Part shown: positions 43,061-54,063 of the stretch, one piece after another | Numbering within the stretch: position 1 is the stretch's first letter | Layout: the number at the start of each line of letters is the position of its first letter | Assembly (NCBI RefSeq): GCF_050436995.1 | Contig: NC_134758.1 | Span: forward strand, 11,767,597-11,831,596 | Length of the DNA: 64,000 nt | Origin: Anticarsia gemmatalis | Lineage: Eukaryota > Arthropoda > Insecta > Lepidoptera > Erebidae | Reading direction: 5' to 3' | Made by a program: the position numbers and the translations under genes | Notes under the pieces: generated by a model | Told to the model about the DNA's origin: nothing | Seen by the model: only the letters and a program-made list of their open reading frames with translations | Databases searched by the model: none

Positions 43061-43305
43061 TAATATTATAAAGCTGGAGAGTTTGTTTGTTTGTTTGATT
43101 GTTTGTTTGTTTGTTTGTTTGAACGCGCTAATCTCAGGAACCACTGGTCCGATTTGAAAAATTCTTTCAGTGTTAGATAGCCCATTTATCGAGGAAGGCT
43201 ATAGGCTATATATCATCACGCTACGACAAAAGGAGCAGAGTACCAGTAAAAAATGTTACAAAAACGGGAAAAATTTCAACCATTCTCTCTTATGTGACGC
43301 AAGCA
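43061..43305 (+). mobile_element. LEP1-like Helitron, tandem second copy, 3' truncated
   Basis: It joins the first copy at TAATATTATAAAG, having lost about ten 5' bases. It carries an expanded TTTG tract interrupted by one ATTG, and the body GAACGCGCTAATCTCAGG to TTATGTGACGCAAGC, then stops before the hairpin loop and CTAG. A 92-codon frame (43170-43448) crossing its end is not a gene. Confidence 0.88.
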
Positions 43306-43858
43306 AGAATTATAAATTAGATGCACAGAAAATGTATCTTTGGTATCAACTTAACTTTCTTCAGAGGTTACTTCTCAAAACCAAGCCTAGCAACTTCAGT
43401 GGAAAGTTAATTAAAAGCACTAAAAACTATAGTTCTCAATTCAAATAAAGTCGACGCTATACATACATAATATTGAAATAACAATGACTCTTCAACTGTA
43501 CTCCAAGAGCTTTCATAAACAAATACTACACAAGTAAGTAAAAAATATTTTTTCTAAGTTTCTCATTATTAACCTTTTACCCTCTCCACTTAATGACTAC
43601 TGTACAAATCGTCATAAATTAGTTACAATGTAAATAGCAGACGATTCCCTCGGGAACATGCTCGGTACGTACTCGGCGCGTCTCAGTAAATCTGTCGCCG
43701 GCTACATAGCGGTATGTGATGCCACCCAGACTGACATTAGAAGTTTTTTGACGCTTATTTTTACTGTTTATAGTATAATATTTTGTGAGAATAGGTACTA
43801 CATAAAGTAAATTCTAGGTCTTGTAACTTTGGAATTAGTCATTACATTAATTTAAACA
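43306..43858. other. AT-rich stretch without recognised feature
   Basis: No gene. A CpG-richer patch lies at 43647-43700 (ACTCGGCGCGTCTCAG). Confidence 0.45.
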
Positions 43859-43923
43859 ATGTCAAAGGCGTTTGGGCGGCTTGAAAATCTTTGATCACTA
43901 ACCACACGATAAGAAGAAGAAGA
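43859..43923 (+). repeat. Non-LTR retroelement 3' tail, short copy 2
   Basis: ATGTCAAAGGCGTTTGGGCG, GATCACTAACCACACG, then ATAAGAAGAAGAAG. Matches the last 65 bases of 18921-19133. Confidence 0.66.
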
Positions 43924-44463
43924 ATTATAAAATTAGAAGATTTTAACACGCTTTTTTGACGAATAGTGTTATCCAGTGAAGTAATCATGTCCTCCCGAAA
44001 CGCAGTCAATTCAAAAGAGCTTACATTCAGTTGAGTAGTGTTTATCTTACTTAACATAAAGCAAATTTATCATGAGTTTAACGCTTTGCTGCACTTTAAT
44101 CTAGGATTTAATTTATTATTTCTTATTAAGTTATCTATTGACCTACATGAGCAACAAACTCGTGGAGATCTATGTGATCGCATGAGTCAAATGCATGTTA
44201 AATTGCAAAGTCGCAAGCAGACATATAGTATAGTACCTAGTATATGTTTTAGTATACATTTTGACCGCGTTCGACCATTATAACGGTCCTGTCATACTCA
44301 AAACTTCGTTCACAAGAAAGAATCCCTGGATAAAAAGTGTCTTACATATATTTCACAGAAAAAGACGATCTGTGTGCAAAATTACGCTCCAATCCATCAG
44401 TAGTAATTGTGTGTATGTTTCTTAGTCTTTCACGTAATAACATTCTGATTTATAGTTATACTC
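43924..44463. other. AT-rich stretch without recognised feature
   Basis: No gene or repeat recognised. Confidence 0.5.
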
Positions 44464-44605
44464 AGGCCGACACACACGTGCTAACTACGTCATGATCAAA
44501 AGAATCATAGGAATGTGACAAAGTGTAAGTGCAAACGAGAGATTTCCAAAAATGACATGACTAGTTTGCACGTTTGAAATAGCCCAAGTATAATAGAACT
44601 ACGCA
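44464..44605 (+). repeat. Interspersed repeat X, copy 1
   Basis: CTACGTCATGATCAAAAGAA, ATGTGACAAAGTGTAAGTGC, GACATGACTAGTTTGCACG and TTGAAATAGCCCAAGTA match 57190-57330 at moderate identity with small gaps. I do not recognise the family; no terminal structure is evident. Confidence 0.58.
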
Positions 44606-45224
44606 TAAGAAACAAAACACAACTCCCACCTCAAAAATAACGCCTAAAAAACAAAGGACAGTCAAAAGAATCTAAACATCAAATCACGATCTTTTTAACT
44701 TTCAAAAGAGACAAAAAACAAAGTCTCATACTCTCTTAAATTTTCACTTTATAAATTACGAGTGTGTCCTGCGCATGCGTCGTGTCGTTAGCACCTTATA
44801 AACTACTGAACATAAACATGGAGCTAAATGTGACCGTGGTTTAATTCTGTCTCCCTTAGACGTGGCTGCAGGAATTTTGGATCAAATTCATGGTTTTTGG
44901 TAGGAAATCTGTCGTGGTTTGTTAAGATTGAGTGTTAATCTGGTTTTGTTGAAGTATTTCTAATGATTTTGTGGTGATTTAAAGTGGTAATTTAAAGTGT
45001 TAGTAAGATTATTGATTAGAAAAAGTGTTAAAGGAAAGATTGTGTAGCAAATTAATACAGATTGAATTCGTAGTAAGTGCCTTTACATATTTCTGTCGTG
45101 ATTCTCTTTTTCATTGTCGCAGACTATTTTGTTTAAATCAATTGGGAGCTAAGCTATGTCTAACTATTCTAGTCTAGCTTGAAAACCTTTGAAGAATTCA
45201 ATGCGTTATTTTGACTATAAATTA
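44606..45224. other. AT-rich stretch without recognised feature
   Basis: No gene or repeat recognised. GTGTCCTGCGCATGCGTCG near 44763 is a lone CpG-rich word. Confidence 0.45.
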
Positions 45225-45345
45225 CAAATTATCTGTAAAGGCAAGGTATCACTAGAATCGACACAGGAGTTTTCGCATGAAAGAGTAACAAACTTACAAC
45301 CTTTCTTACAAACGTTCACATTTATAAAATTAGTAGGGTTTTCAA
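45225..45345 (-). repeat. Helitron-type repeat piece, third family
   Basis: GCATGAAAGAGTAACAAAC, CTTTCTTACAAACGTTCAC and TTTATAAAATTAGTAGGG match the inverted 5' region seen at 56078-56230 and 18009-18060. The left (3') end is not found. Confidence 0.4.
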
Positions 45346-45767
45346 GGGTTACCAATTTCGCATTAGTTTCACTGTACCTACATTAAGACATGAAAATATT
45401 AACAAAAAAAAGTTTTTTTGTGACTACAAAACATAACCTTACTTTTAATAAAGACTTATAACTGTAGAACTTCAAACGGTATCCATTCACGAAATAACAA
45501 TATAAGTATAGAGACTACTTCAATATAAAATATAATAAAAGCGAGTTATTTTCAAAGGGTAACACGTGTAAATAAAAAGATATGTAAAAAGCGCTGGAGC
45601 CGGGAATTTGGCGCGCGATTGAAATGACACCTGTCATAGGAGACAGGTTTCTTGTACGGTGCAAGTTATGAGAGAAAGCGGAACTGTCAAAACAATCATT
45701 TCAAGGTATTTTTAAAGCGTGATTGTGAATTTAAAACGACATGATAAAGTATTAAACACCATTTGAA
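45346..45767. other. AT-rich DNA; CpG-richer block 45590-45670
   Basis: GCGCTGGAGCCGGGAATTTG, GCGCGCGATTGAAATGACAC and the inverted pair ACCTGTC / GACAGGT (45631-45652). No gene. Confidence 0.42.
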
Positions 45768-45880
45768 ATTTTGTATGAAAAGCCGATCAGCGCCAGTAAC
45801 GGTTGCCGTAGGAACTAATTCCATCGTAGGAACCAGTCGATCAATGTCTTAAGTTGCCGAATATCGCTGATAGCACGTTC
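45768..45880. repeat. Possible repeat Y piece
   Basis: TTTGTATGAAAAGCCGATCAG, CGCC and GCCGTAGGAACTA follow the order of TTTGTATGAAAATCTGATCAC and CCGTAGGAACTA in repeat Y copy 1 (about 34032-34077). No terminal repeats here. Confidence 0.38.
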
Positions 45881-46134
45881 TATTTATGTCTGCAACACCA
45901 AAACTGGACCTAAAAATGTGATTAAAGAATACAAATGACAATTTACTCCTGTCCCGATAACAATTCCTAGCACAGTGCACATTATAGAGTTCCCTCGTTT
46001 CTGCAACTTATTTTTCAGTACTATTTTAAACTATTCCTTATTTCCTGTAGCTTAAGTAAGTACTAAAACCATAGGTGCTACAAAATTACCGCTAAAAATC
46101 TCACGAATGCATGTGTTTTTCCCTTGTACCACAG
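45881..46134. other. AT-rich DNA ending in a pyrimidine tract and AG
   Basis: The last bases, GTTTTTCCCTTGTACCACAG (46115-46134), look like a 3' splice site leading into the candidate exon. Confidence 0.3.
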
Positions 46135-46331
46135 TCCGCGGCCCGTCCCAGGGAGGGCACGTTTTTGACGTGTGTCTGGCGTCCGTCGAGCGCGGGATCA
46201 CGCACAAAAACACGCTTCAGCGCAGATCTACCGGTTCACATTGTATTTGTACCGGCATTCCGGAAAATTTGACGATTTACTCTCATATATTATGTCTCTT
46301 TGTAATCGATTTCAACATAATGGAAAAAACG
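46135..46331 (+). CDS. Weak exon candidate, function unknown
   Basis: A GC/CpG-rich segment preceded by TTTTTCCCTTGTACCACAG (acceptor-like) and followed by GGTATGTATT (donor GT at 46332-46333). One frame is open across the 197 bases (2 bases plus 65 codons, the donor falling on a codon boundary). The product begins RGPSQGGHVFDVCLASVERG and matches no family I know. GC content drops after about 46260, so a true exon might end earlier. A second frame is also open for much of it. It could equally be an untranslated exon, a CpG island or transposon debris. Confidence 0.22.
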
Positions 46332-46371
46332 GTATGTATTTAATATTCTTTGCCTTTTAAAATTAGGATAA

Positions 46372-46505
46372 CTCCCGCACCAAAAATTGCTCTTGTGTCG
46401 CGGAGACTTTAACAAACATACAAACAACGGACACAAAGTACAACCAAAACCGAAACAATTTACAAATTATATGTGGATCGCAACATTTATTAGTGAATCG
46501 CACAA
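46372..46505 (-). repeat. SINE family A, head-less body and tail
   Basis: Minus strand: a body with ACTTTGTGTCCGTTG, TTTGTATGTTTGTTAAAG, GACACAAGAGCAATTTTTGG and the GTGCGGGAGTT end. The tRNA-like head is missing, so this is a 5'-truncated copy. Confidence 0.72.
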
Positions 46506-46732
46506 AAAATTTTCCCATTTAGATTTTCGACTAATTAAACGCCTATATTTAACGTTTAAAAACTGTTTTGTGGTCTCTGATTTAACACCACATTATCAAC
46601 TATTAATTACTACCATCAATAATAACGAAAGTACCGTTACAAGACATAGAAAAAATCAGACACTCAACTTAGCAACAAATAATTGACAAACGCAATCAAA
46701 AAACCTTAACCCTAAATTATCTCCGGATAAAT

Positions 46733-46790
46733 GACAAACCGGTTGAAAAAACCGAAATTAACCGGCGAACCGTCGAACCGTCTCGATTGT
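46733..46790. promoter_or_regulatory. Cluster of AACCG words (Grainyhead-like)
   Basis: CAAACCGGTTG, AAAACCG, TTAACCGGCG, CGAACCG and CGAACCG occur within about 58 bases. AACCGGTT is the Grainyhead-type core; only the first word is a full match. Function is inference; it may simply be a degenerate short tandem repeat. Confidence 0.28.
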
Positions 46791-49618
46791 CTCAGAAACA
46801 ATGGGTTATTAGAGTTTTTGCGAACGGTCATTGAAATGTACCGTCCACAAATTAATGCTTTATTTACAAAATTGGTTTTTAATAAGCGTGGCATTCGGTT
46901 ACTTGGGTTGCTTGTTTATTTGTGGATTGTACTTATTTTAAATTGGTTGTAGTCTTGTCAAAAGAAATTGCTACAGCCAGTCATTTTGTAGAGTTAAAAT
47001 TTTCTTTGTTTGTAGGTACCATCTCTGCATCTATTATACTGATTTTAATTTTGCTTTCAGCCAAACGTTAACGCTTATTGACTTAAACCTATAATTAATT
47101 CTGAGATATTGACTTAATAAGCTTCTTTTTTTACGTGAAATACCTCGAACGTCACGAAAAATCTTATTAAAAACATACAACTGCGGGGAAAAAAGTTCTT
47201 CTTTTGTGTTTTAAATAGTTAGGTACGAGCTAACTTTAGCTTCATACCTTCACCTTGATTAAGAGTTTTAAATATATTAACTAGACGTTGAAAAATCTCA
47301 ATTTTATTAAATAAAACTGCATATAAAAAGAAATAGTTTAAGAGCTTGTAGAGCTCACATGTTTCTTCAAATGTCATTGCATACAGTACAGGAAGATATC
47401 GGCACGCCTTACCGTGATTACGTACTTACATCAAGTATTTGTACGTTTAACCACGAACAAATAACACTACAAGATATTTTGTTATTAAAAAAACTGTAAT
47501 ACGGCATCTACTGTTGAGATGTTATTTATAAGATATAAATTTGTACCTTTCCTTCAGACGTTTCATGCCAAGGAAATCGAAGGTGTAAACTGCGATTTAC
47601 GTTGACTTCAGATTCAAAGTTCTGTCAAACTGACCAAAAGTGAACCAAACTACATTTCGTGATACTAAAATTAGGTAATTACTTATTTAATTCTCATACA
47701 AACTGGTATTGAATTCGATACGAACACTTTTTCCGCAAGTTTTCGTGCTAGAGCTAATGTTCTTTTTGAATAATATCAACGAGATCTGCATTTACCAATC
47801 TTGGCATTTCCGAGCATCATAAACCAGTGAAGCAATGGAATATTATACCATTTATTATTGTTTTACGTACTGCACAGCCGGTATCCTTTGATACCATAGA
47901 ATTTAATAACGCCAGCACAAAGGCTAGATAATTAAATGAAAATCCAATAATTTGCTGAATTCCATATTTTACGGGATACTGACCAAATTTACTTGATAAT
48001 TAAATTGATTATTTTGAAATAAACAGACGTTGTTTACCGTGGTACTGATTAAATACGGTAGTTATGATGTTAAACACGTGATGAATTAGAAAACTTTTTG
48101 ATTTCGCTCATAAAATCTGATTATTCATAAACTTTTCTAAATTAAACTTTCTTTCTTAGTAAAAGAAAAGGCAAAATTCAGGTATTTACGTATGTCACTT
48201 AAAAGATAAAAAAGAAGCAACATAGCCTCTCTTCCAATCATGCAAAATACCAGAATTTTACTTAGAGCGGCTGTCTAACGGACCTTCACAACCCAGTTAC
48301 TTGGGTTATAACACAATACCCCTCAATATAAAGATAAAATAATTAATTATTTATTTGGCGTGTTAATCAAAAGCTAAGGAATCGGATTAGTCATTGCGAT
48401 TTACTTTGACGGATTGAAAGAATAGCCTTCTTATTTATAAAAATATATGAAATTATGAACGGCTTATAAACAGTTGTTTCTTTCACTCCTTAGCGAAATG
48501 AAAAAGAGAAAAATTATTACAGTAGTTTTTTTTTTAACTAAAATAGGTTTATAGTGTGTTTATGAATAAGAGGCTAAGACTTCATTGATTCAAATACTTT
48601 AAAAGGCACTACTTATGCCACATTAACTTACAAATCAAGTAACAAACAATAATAAAACGTAAGGTTATATGTAATAACACGACCTTTGTACTTCGTGATC
48701 TATGAATGTCATATTTAATCACATCTCTCGTGGCTACAAATATACTTTGTGCTATAATTACCTCACCTGACTTGTCGATGGTGTATAAAACTCTTGTCGA
48801 TGGCTATAGCTTATAGTTAAGCTTACCTGAAACAAAAATAGACAATTTATTAGCTTTTTTAAAGCTATTAACAACATATTTTTACTTCGTTGTGTTACAT
48901 GATTTTAATTTAAAACAACTCAATTTCCAATATTTTCTTAATAAGTTGATTAAAAAAATGTTTAAAAAAAATTGTTTTGACTAATCGATTATTGTTAGGA
49001 ACCGGTTTTAAAATAAGAAAGAAGACTGAGCATAAGCTTAAATTGTATCTTGGAAAGAATTTTTAAAAAAAAAGTAACTAAATATAATGTTCATAATGTA
49101 CGTTACATCTGCAAAGGTTTTTGACTACAAAATCCACCGAAATAAGTTTGAACCGTTTAAAGCGATTTTTTTAAAGTTACTTTTAATGATTCTTGAAATA
49201 TTTCAGTAGTTAACGAATTTCCTTCATCAACTGTCATATAAACCATCTAATCTACCCCACAATACAACAAACTGCATCAATGTCATCATGAAAACATCAT
49301 TATCACTATAATTACTAAACAATCATCATCTATACGAATACTATAATCCACACCCTTTATACACCCAAACGGGAACCCCATTATCAAACAAAAATTCACC
49401 TTAACACTTTCACATAAAGTTCATTTTCTTTTGAAGAAATGTAATTGAGTTGTACTGTTATTCAAATTTAAGTCTTATGGTGTAATGTTAAGGTGTGTTT
49501 TGCATTGTTTGATTGTGTTAATGACAGTTTCATTGTGTAATTGTATTCCGATATAACTAATTGAATTGTAATTATCGTTTGTTTTGGTATGTGTTGTGAT
49601 TATAGTGTGCTGTCGTTC
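46791..49618. other. Long AT-rich stretch without recognised feature
   Basis: About 2.8 kb with no gene, no SINE/Helitron end and no strong palindrome that I can see. This is the longest element-free run in the window. Confidence 0.5.
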
Positions 49619-49733
49619 CTATATGTCATGGGATATTATTTTGATGCAAAATTTGTACAGATACATTAATAAAATCCTATATATGTATATGTCATGGAAT
49701 AATATTTCGATTATTGTATACAGATATATGTGG
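49619..49733. repeat. Imperfect direct duplication, about 60-70 bp unit
   Basis: TATATGTCATGGGATATTAT / TTGTACAGATACATT recurs as TATATGTCATGGAATAATAT / TGTATACAGATATAT. The frame 49584-49778 runs through it and is not a gene. Confidence 0.62.
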
Positions 49734-50082
49734 ACGTCGCCAAACAACTTGAACATAATTTTCTGTATTAGAAATTAAACAGAATGTAGACCCAGTGCAG
49801 AGGACACTTCGTTGGCTGTTATACCAGTCGGGTGGTTGATGCTGAAATGCCCTCGCCTTTGCGCAAAACTATCATACCTAAACTGACCTTAATATCGTCA
49901 CTAAGATGTAGCGAAATTGTTCAAGTTTTTTGGCGGCACCTATACTTTGTTATTAAAATAAAGGGGACTAATTAGGTACACACATGTCTAAAGAAAAAAA
50001 AAACTTATGAGATAAAATAAAATACGTAAGTAGGTGTAATACTACAAAAGTCAACTAGAGAGGTTTTTTAATGTATGATGCC
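49734..50082. other. AT-rich stretch without recognised feature
   Basis: No gene or repeat recognised. Confidence 0.5.
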
Positions 50083-50160
50083 CACTCAGATAGTCCCCAA
50101 TCCGCATCTAGCCTGGTGGACTCTAGTCCTGACCATTCTCCCAAGAAAATATCGTTGCCT
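50083..50160 (+). repeat. SINE family C 3' fragment, highly diverged
   Basis: TCCCCAATCCGCATCTAGCC, TGGTGGACTCTAGTCC and ATCGTTGCCTAG follow the order of CCCCAACCCGCACTTGGCC, GGTGGACTCAAGGCC and CCCTTGCCC. It is the oldest-looking copy in the window. Confidence 0.52.
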
Positions 50161-51374
50161 AGATTACATCAGATAAAAATTAATTTATAGTGTCGATTGC
50201 TTTCAAACAAAATTTTAAAATGTACAGGTTAGGATTTTCGGAATATCGGTTATTTTGATTCGGTTTATTTTAGAACTATTTGTACTTCTACAACTTGGTC
50301 TAAAACATCAACACAATCAGGTCAAACGTAACAAAGTGGCTTGAAATATAGGTTTACACAGTCTCTATGTGTTACATATTTCATATTTCACACTGCAACG
50401 TTAAACGGAACGAATCTCAAATATTAATACGTGAACTATTTTCACTAGCAGTCGGCTAATATGTTATTTTTATCAAAAGCATATTCTTTAGAATTTTAGC
50501 TTTGATTTTAAAAGCTTACTTTACTAGGTACTTACGTACTTATACTTATTAAGGTTTTGTATCCTTTAGGAAACTTTTTTTAGTTCATTGATTGCATCTG
50601 AGATTGGGTTTCTAAGGAACTAGTTATAATCGAGAAAAGAATATAACGTGTATAAAAAATAATAAGCACGTTTTAAAAATGCCAATTTTAGTAACAAAGT
50701 GGATTGACTATCTAATAGATAAATTTACAGTTTATTTTACAGTAGTCCTGACAATATTACTGAATTTATTTATTAATAAATTATGGCAGGTTTTTATCAG
50801 TGGTAGACTTCAAACACTAAATCCAAACTCAACTCAATATTATATAGAGTTAAGAATCGGGCTACAGTTTGCTTTTAAGTTAAGTTACAGTCAGCATCTA
50901 GTTAGTACATCTTAAAAGTGTGAAAATACGTAAAGTGCAAGTCATAATAAGTGGCAAAAGTGCAAGAGTGCGTTGTATAAATACGCACTCTCGCGAAGAT
51001 AATGATTGACAAACATTTTGTCCAAATAGTTCAAGTAAGTGCTGGTTACTGTTTGTATTGGCCACCTGGCTTGAACGATGCAAAAACGAATAGTGCGAAT
51101 AATGTGTCATGCTGGGGAAATGAGTTAGTTTTAGCCTTTTTCCATTATGGTAAATTAAAAGACTTTTCATTGTTGTTGATAATGTAGAATTTGCAGTAGA
51201 ATTTTTATTCTTGGATTTATATTGTGTTAAAGAAACGTTTTAATTCAGTCTACGTTTCAACACGTTGAGTATCGAATAGACAGTTTTATCATACCTCACC
51301 TACAGTTTCAAGAACATCAAAGCACGCTCAACAAAATCTAGTCTTAAAATAAAAAACCAAGAAGTCATGATCTC
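50161..51374. other. AT-rich stretch without recognised feature
   Basis: No gene. Near 50945-50995, GCAAGAGTGCG and CGCACTCTCGC form a short inverted pair. Confidence 0.48.
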
Positions 51375-51521
51375 CTGCTAGCTGTGTTATGAATTAAGGC
51401 CAAAACAAGAACGGCTCAACCAATTATTCGACTTATAGTTTTTGTAAAATTGTATTGAAGAGACGAGAAAGTCTTATGTAATAAAAATGAAAGCGTGAGC
51501 GAAGCTACGCGGGTCAGCTAG
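51375..51521 (+). mobile_element. Helitron-like element, diverged, canonical 3' end
   Basis: GAACGGCTCAACCAATTATTC, then GCGTGAGC-GAA-GCTACGC (hairpin with one bulge) and GGGTCAGCTAG followed by T. The terminus equals that of the LEP1 family while the body differs, indicating a sister family sharing a Rep recognition end. The 5' boundary is uncertain. Confidence 0.6.
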
Positions 51522-51522
51522 T

Positions 51523-53897
51523 ATTTTATAAAATTTATAATATCGTAATGATACATACTGTATCTTATGTCTGTCAGAACCAGTATAAAACCTCTCAGTA
51601 AATAAATTTTAATAACTACAAATTACAACTACAAAGAATTTTTTATAACTACAAATTTCTATAAAAATCTTGTTGTACTCTCAAAATTCCGTCACACAAT
51701 GCAGGAAGCAAGCACCGTGTAAAGTTGAAACGAAAGTAAAACTTATAAATAAATGCTACGAGGAAGAGTCGTTAACAAAGCAACTTGCAACAGTTTACTG
51801 TTTCATATGTTATATCACGCTTGTTATATACAAAAGGATAGGTTAAACCTAGATTTCGGTGGTTCACTGACTAACAAAGATAGACTAATAAAACACACCT
51901 GAAAGTGAAATTAGGCTAGTTTTACTAATTATTTGTTTTGTCTACGCATATTATTAAATATTTTATTATATACTTATGTTATATACTTCTGTTTAACTTA
52001 TTGAATAAATGTAAGTATTTTTAACCAACAATAAGGAATGATGAGGTTATCTATCGGCTATATTTCTATGACATAAAGGTTATTGGGAGTCCACTAAAAT
52101 TTCTCCATACTGACTCAAACGCAACCAGGTTTTAGCGATTTTTAAGATTTTACGTAGTATTTAAGTAATTTCATTTAAATTTCGCAACCACTTTAAAAAT
52201 GTATCTTCTTTTTAGACTGGATATCAGCTTCAGGGACGAAGTCAGTACTCAGAATAAAGGTTTATAAAACAACTCTTCATAAGGCATAATTTCTCCTAAC
52301 GACATCAGTAAAATAAAACTATAAAGCCACATTGACGTTTTAGAAAAGTCCAATATTGTACCACTCAACTTAACCACTAACCATTACCGGCCCGTTTCAA
52401 CTCACTTAACACTCAATTAGAAACATTTTACAAACAAACAAATATTAGCAACAAATTAAAGTAGAAGTGTTCAATATTTGCACAGCTAATGCATTTCAAT
52501 TGTGCAAAATTAGCGTCTCGATGAGTGCTTGAAGCACGCCATCTGTTGGCCAGTTGCGGTAAACTGTGAAAATAAACTTTTGGTAAACAATTTATTGCAA
52601 TTTGCAAGTTATTGGGACTGATGAAAATTATAGTTATGATGGTGATGAAATAGGAAATTATTGGTTTGAATTGCAAGTAATTTAGGGGTGCTGGTTTGTT
52701 TGTATACTAACGTACATACATAAAATCACGATTCCTTCCCTTTGCGGTGGGCAGAGAGTTTTACATGTTGATGTTAAAGAATGATTATAATTTCAGATTG
52801 AAAATAAATATGTAACTTCTCCTAAACTATTGAGTAAGGGCAATTAAAGAAATGTGTTCAGTGTTTCGTTTTTTCAGCAGACAGCATTTTTTCCTGTCAC
52901 TTTTCAAATCTATAAAGTGCTTAGTTTTTGTCTCTTGTAAAAGTTGCGCCTAAAACAAGAAAACCCGTTTTCTAAGTACTCAGTAGAACAAAAACATTAG
53001 ACAGAACCTATAATATATACATACCCATAAAATAAACAGTACAATTCTTCAAACCCTATTCTTAGTTTTACAGTTCAATTAAATTAAAACGTTATTAATT
53101 TACATTTACTATTTTCTTATTGTTCATTCACTTAGTTTAGTACATTGTTATGACAATCATTTGTATAAATAATTCGACTGCATTTCGCTTTAATCAACAC
53201 GATGTGTGTGCTAAATTAATAAAGCAAATAAGCATAGACAATGTGGGTTAATATTTAAAAACTTATTACGTTTATGGTATCTGTTTCAATAATAGATTAT
53301 AGTTTTGTGAAATAATGAGTTGTTTTGTAGAAAGTAATAATAAATAATTACTTTCTTGAACTAATAGGTGTGTTATTTGTTTATTCATTTATGTTTATTT
53401 AATTTAAAGTTATGAACCGTAGTTTTCTTTTTCTAATTAAGGTTTTGTTCGCGATAAACTAACAGATTTTTATGCGGCTTTTACTGACAGCTAAAGCATT
53501 TTATTATTAAGAGATATTTCAGTGTACACTAGTTAAATTAACTTAAATTAATTATACTGTTCATTGATCAGGACGATAAAAATAAAAATATAAGTTGTTC
53601 ACAACTACCATCAAGAAAAGAAATAAAACACAATCATTAATAATTACTTCGACCCATAAAGAAACAGAAACATTCTCTACACCCCAAACTGCACCAACAA
53701 GTGGCATACCATAGACAAACAGTAATCAGTTTAGACAACTGACTAAACAAAGGGCCATAAAGCATCGTCATCATATCCAAACGCATTGTCTCTGCTCACA
53801 ACCGTTACATTTTATAATTTTCAGACGCCATGACAGTCTGAAATCGTTTTGATGTATGTATGTGAAACGAGGAGTGGCGTGTGAGTTAATATTAAAA
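51523..53897. other. Long AT-rich stretch without recognised feature
   Basis: About 2.4 kb. ATTTTTTATAACTACAAAT and related ACTACAAA words repeat near 51611-51660. 52725-52760 (ATTCCTTCCCTTTGCGGTGG) may be a repeat R scrap. 53752-53835 is slightly CpG-richer. No gene. Confidence 0.45.
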
Positions 53898-54063
53898 CTA
53901 GCTTTTGTCTGCGAGTTTACGGATATAAAGTATCATAAGTTTCAACTTAGGTTTCAAACTATCTGTGTAACAGACTTCATTCAATACTGTTGAGTATTTC
54001 TTGCAAGAAAGAGTGACAAACAAACGTCTTCGCAGACATTAGATTTTTATTACGATATAGTAA
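53898..54063 (-). repeat. Helitron-type repeat, third family, CTAG end kept
   Basis: CTAGCTTTTGTCTGCGAG at the left is the inverted 3' end next to A. TTGCAAGAAAGAGTGACAAAC toward the right matches the family's inverted 5' half. The right end has decayed. Confidence 0.48.

Noticed and set aside
43170..43448. 92-codon open frame
   Set aside because: It begins inside the truncated tandem Helitron and runs into flanking DNA; not an element gene.
52860..52900. Acceptor-like GTTTCGTTTTTTCAG
   Set aside because: Downstream sequence is AT-rich without an open frame or donor; such sites occur by chance in T-rich DNA.
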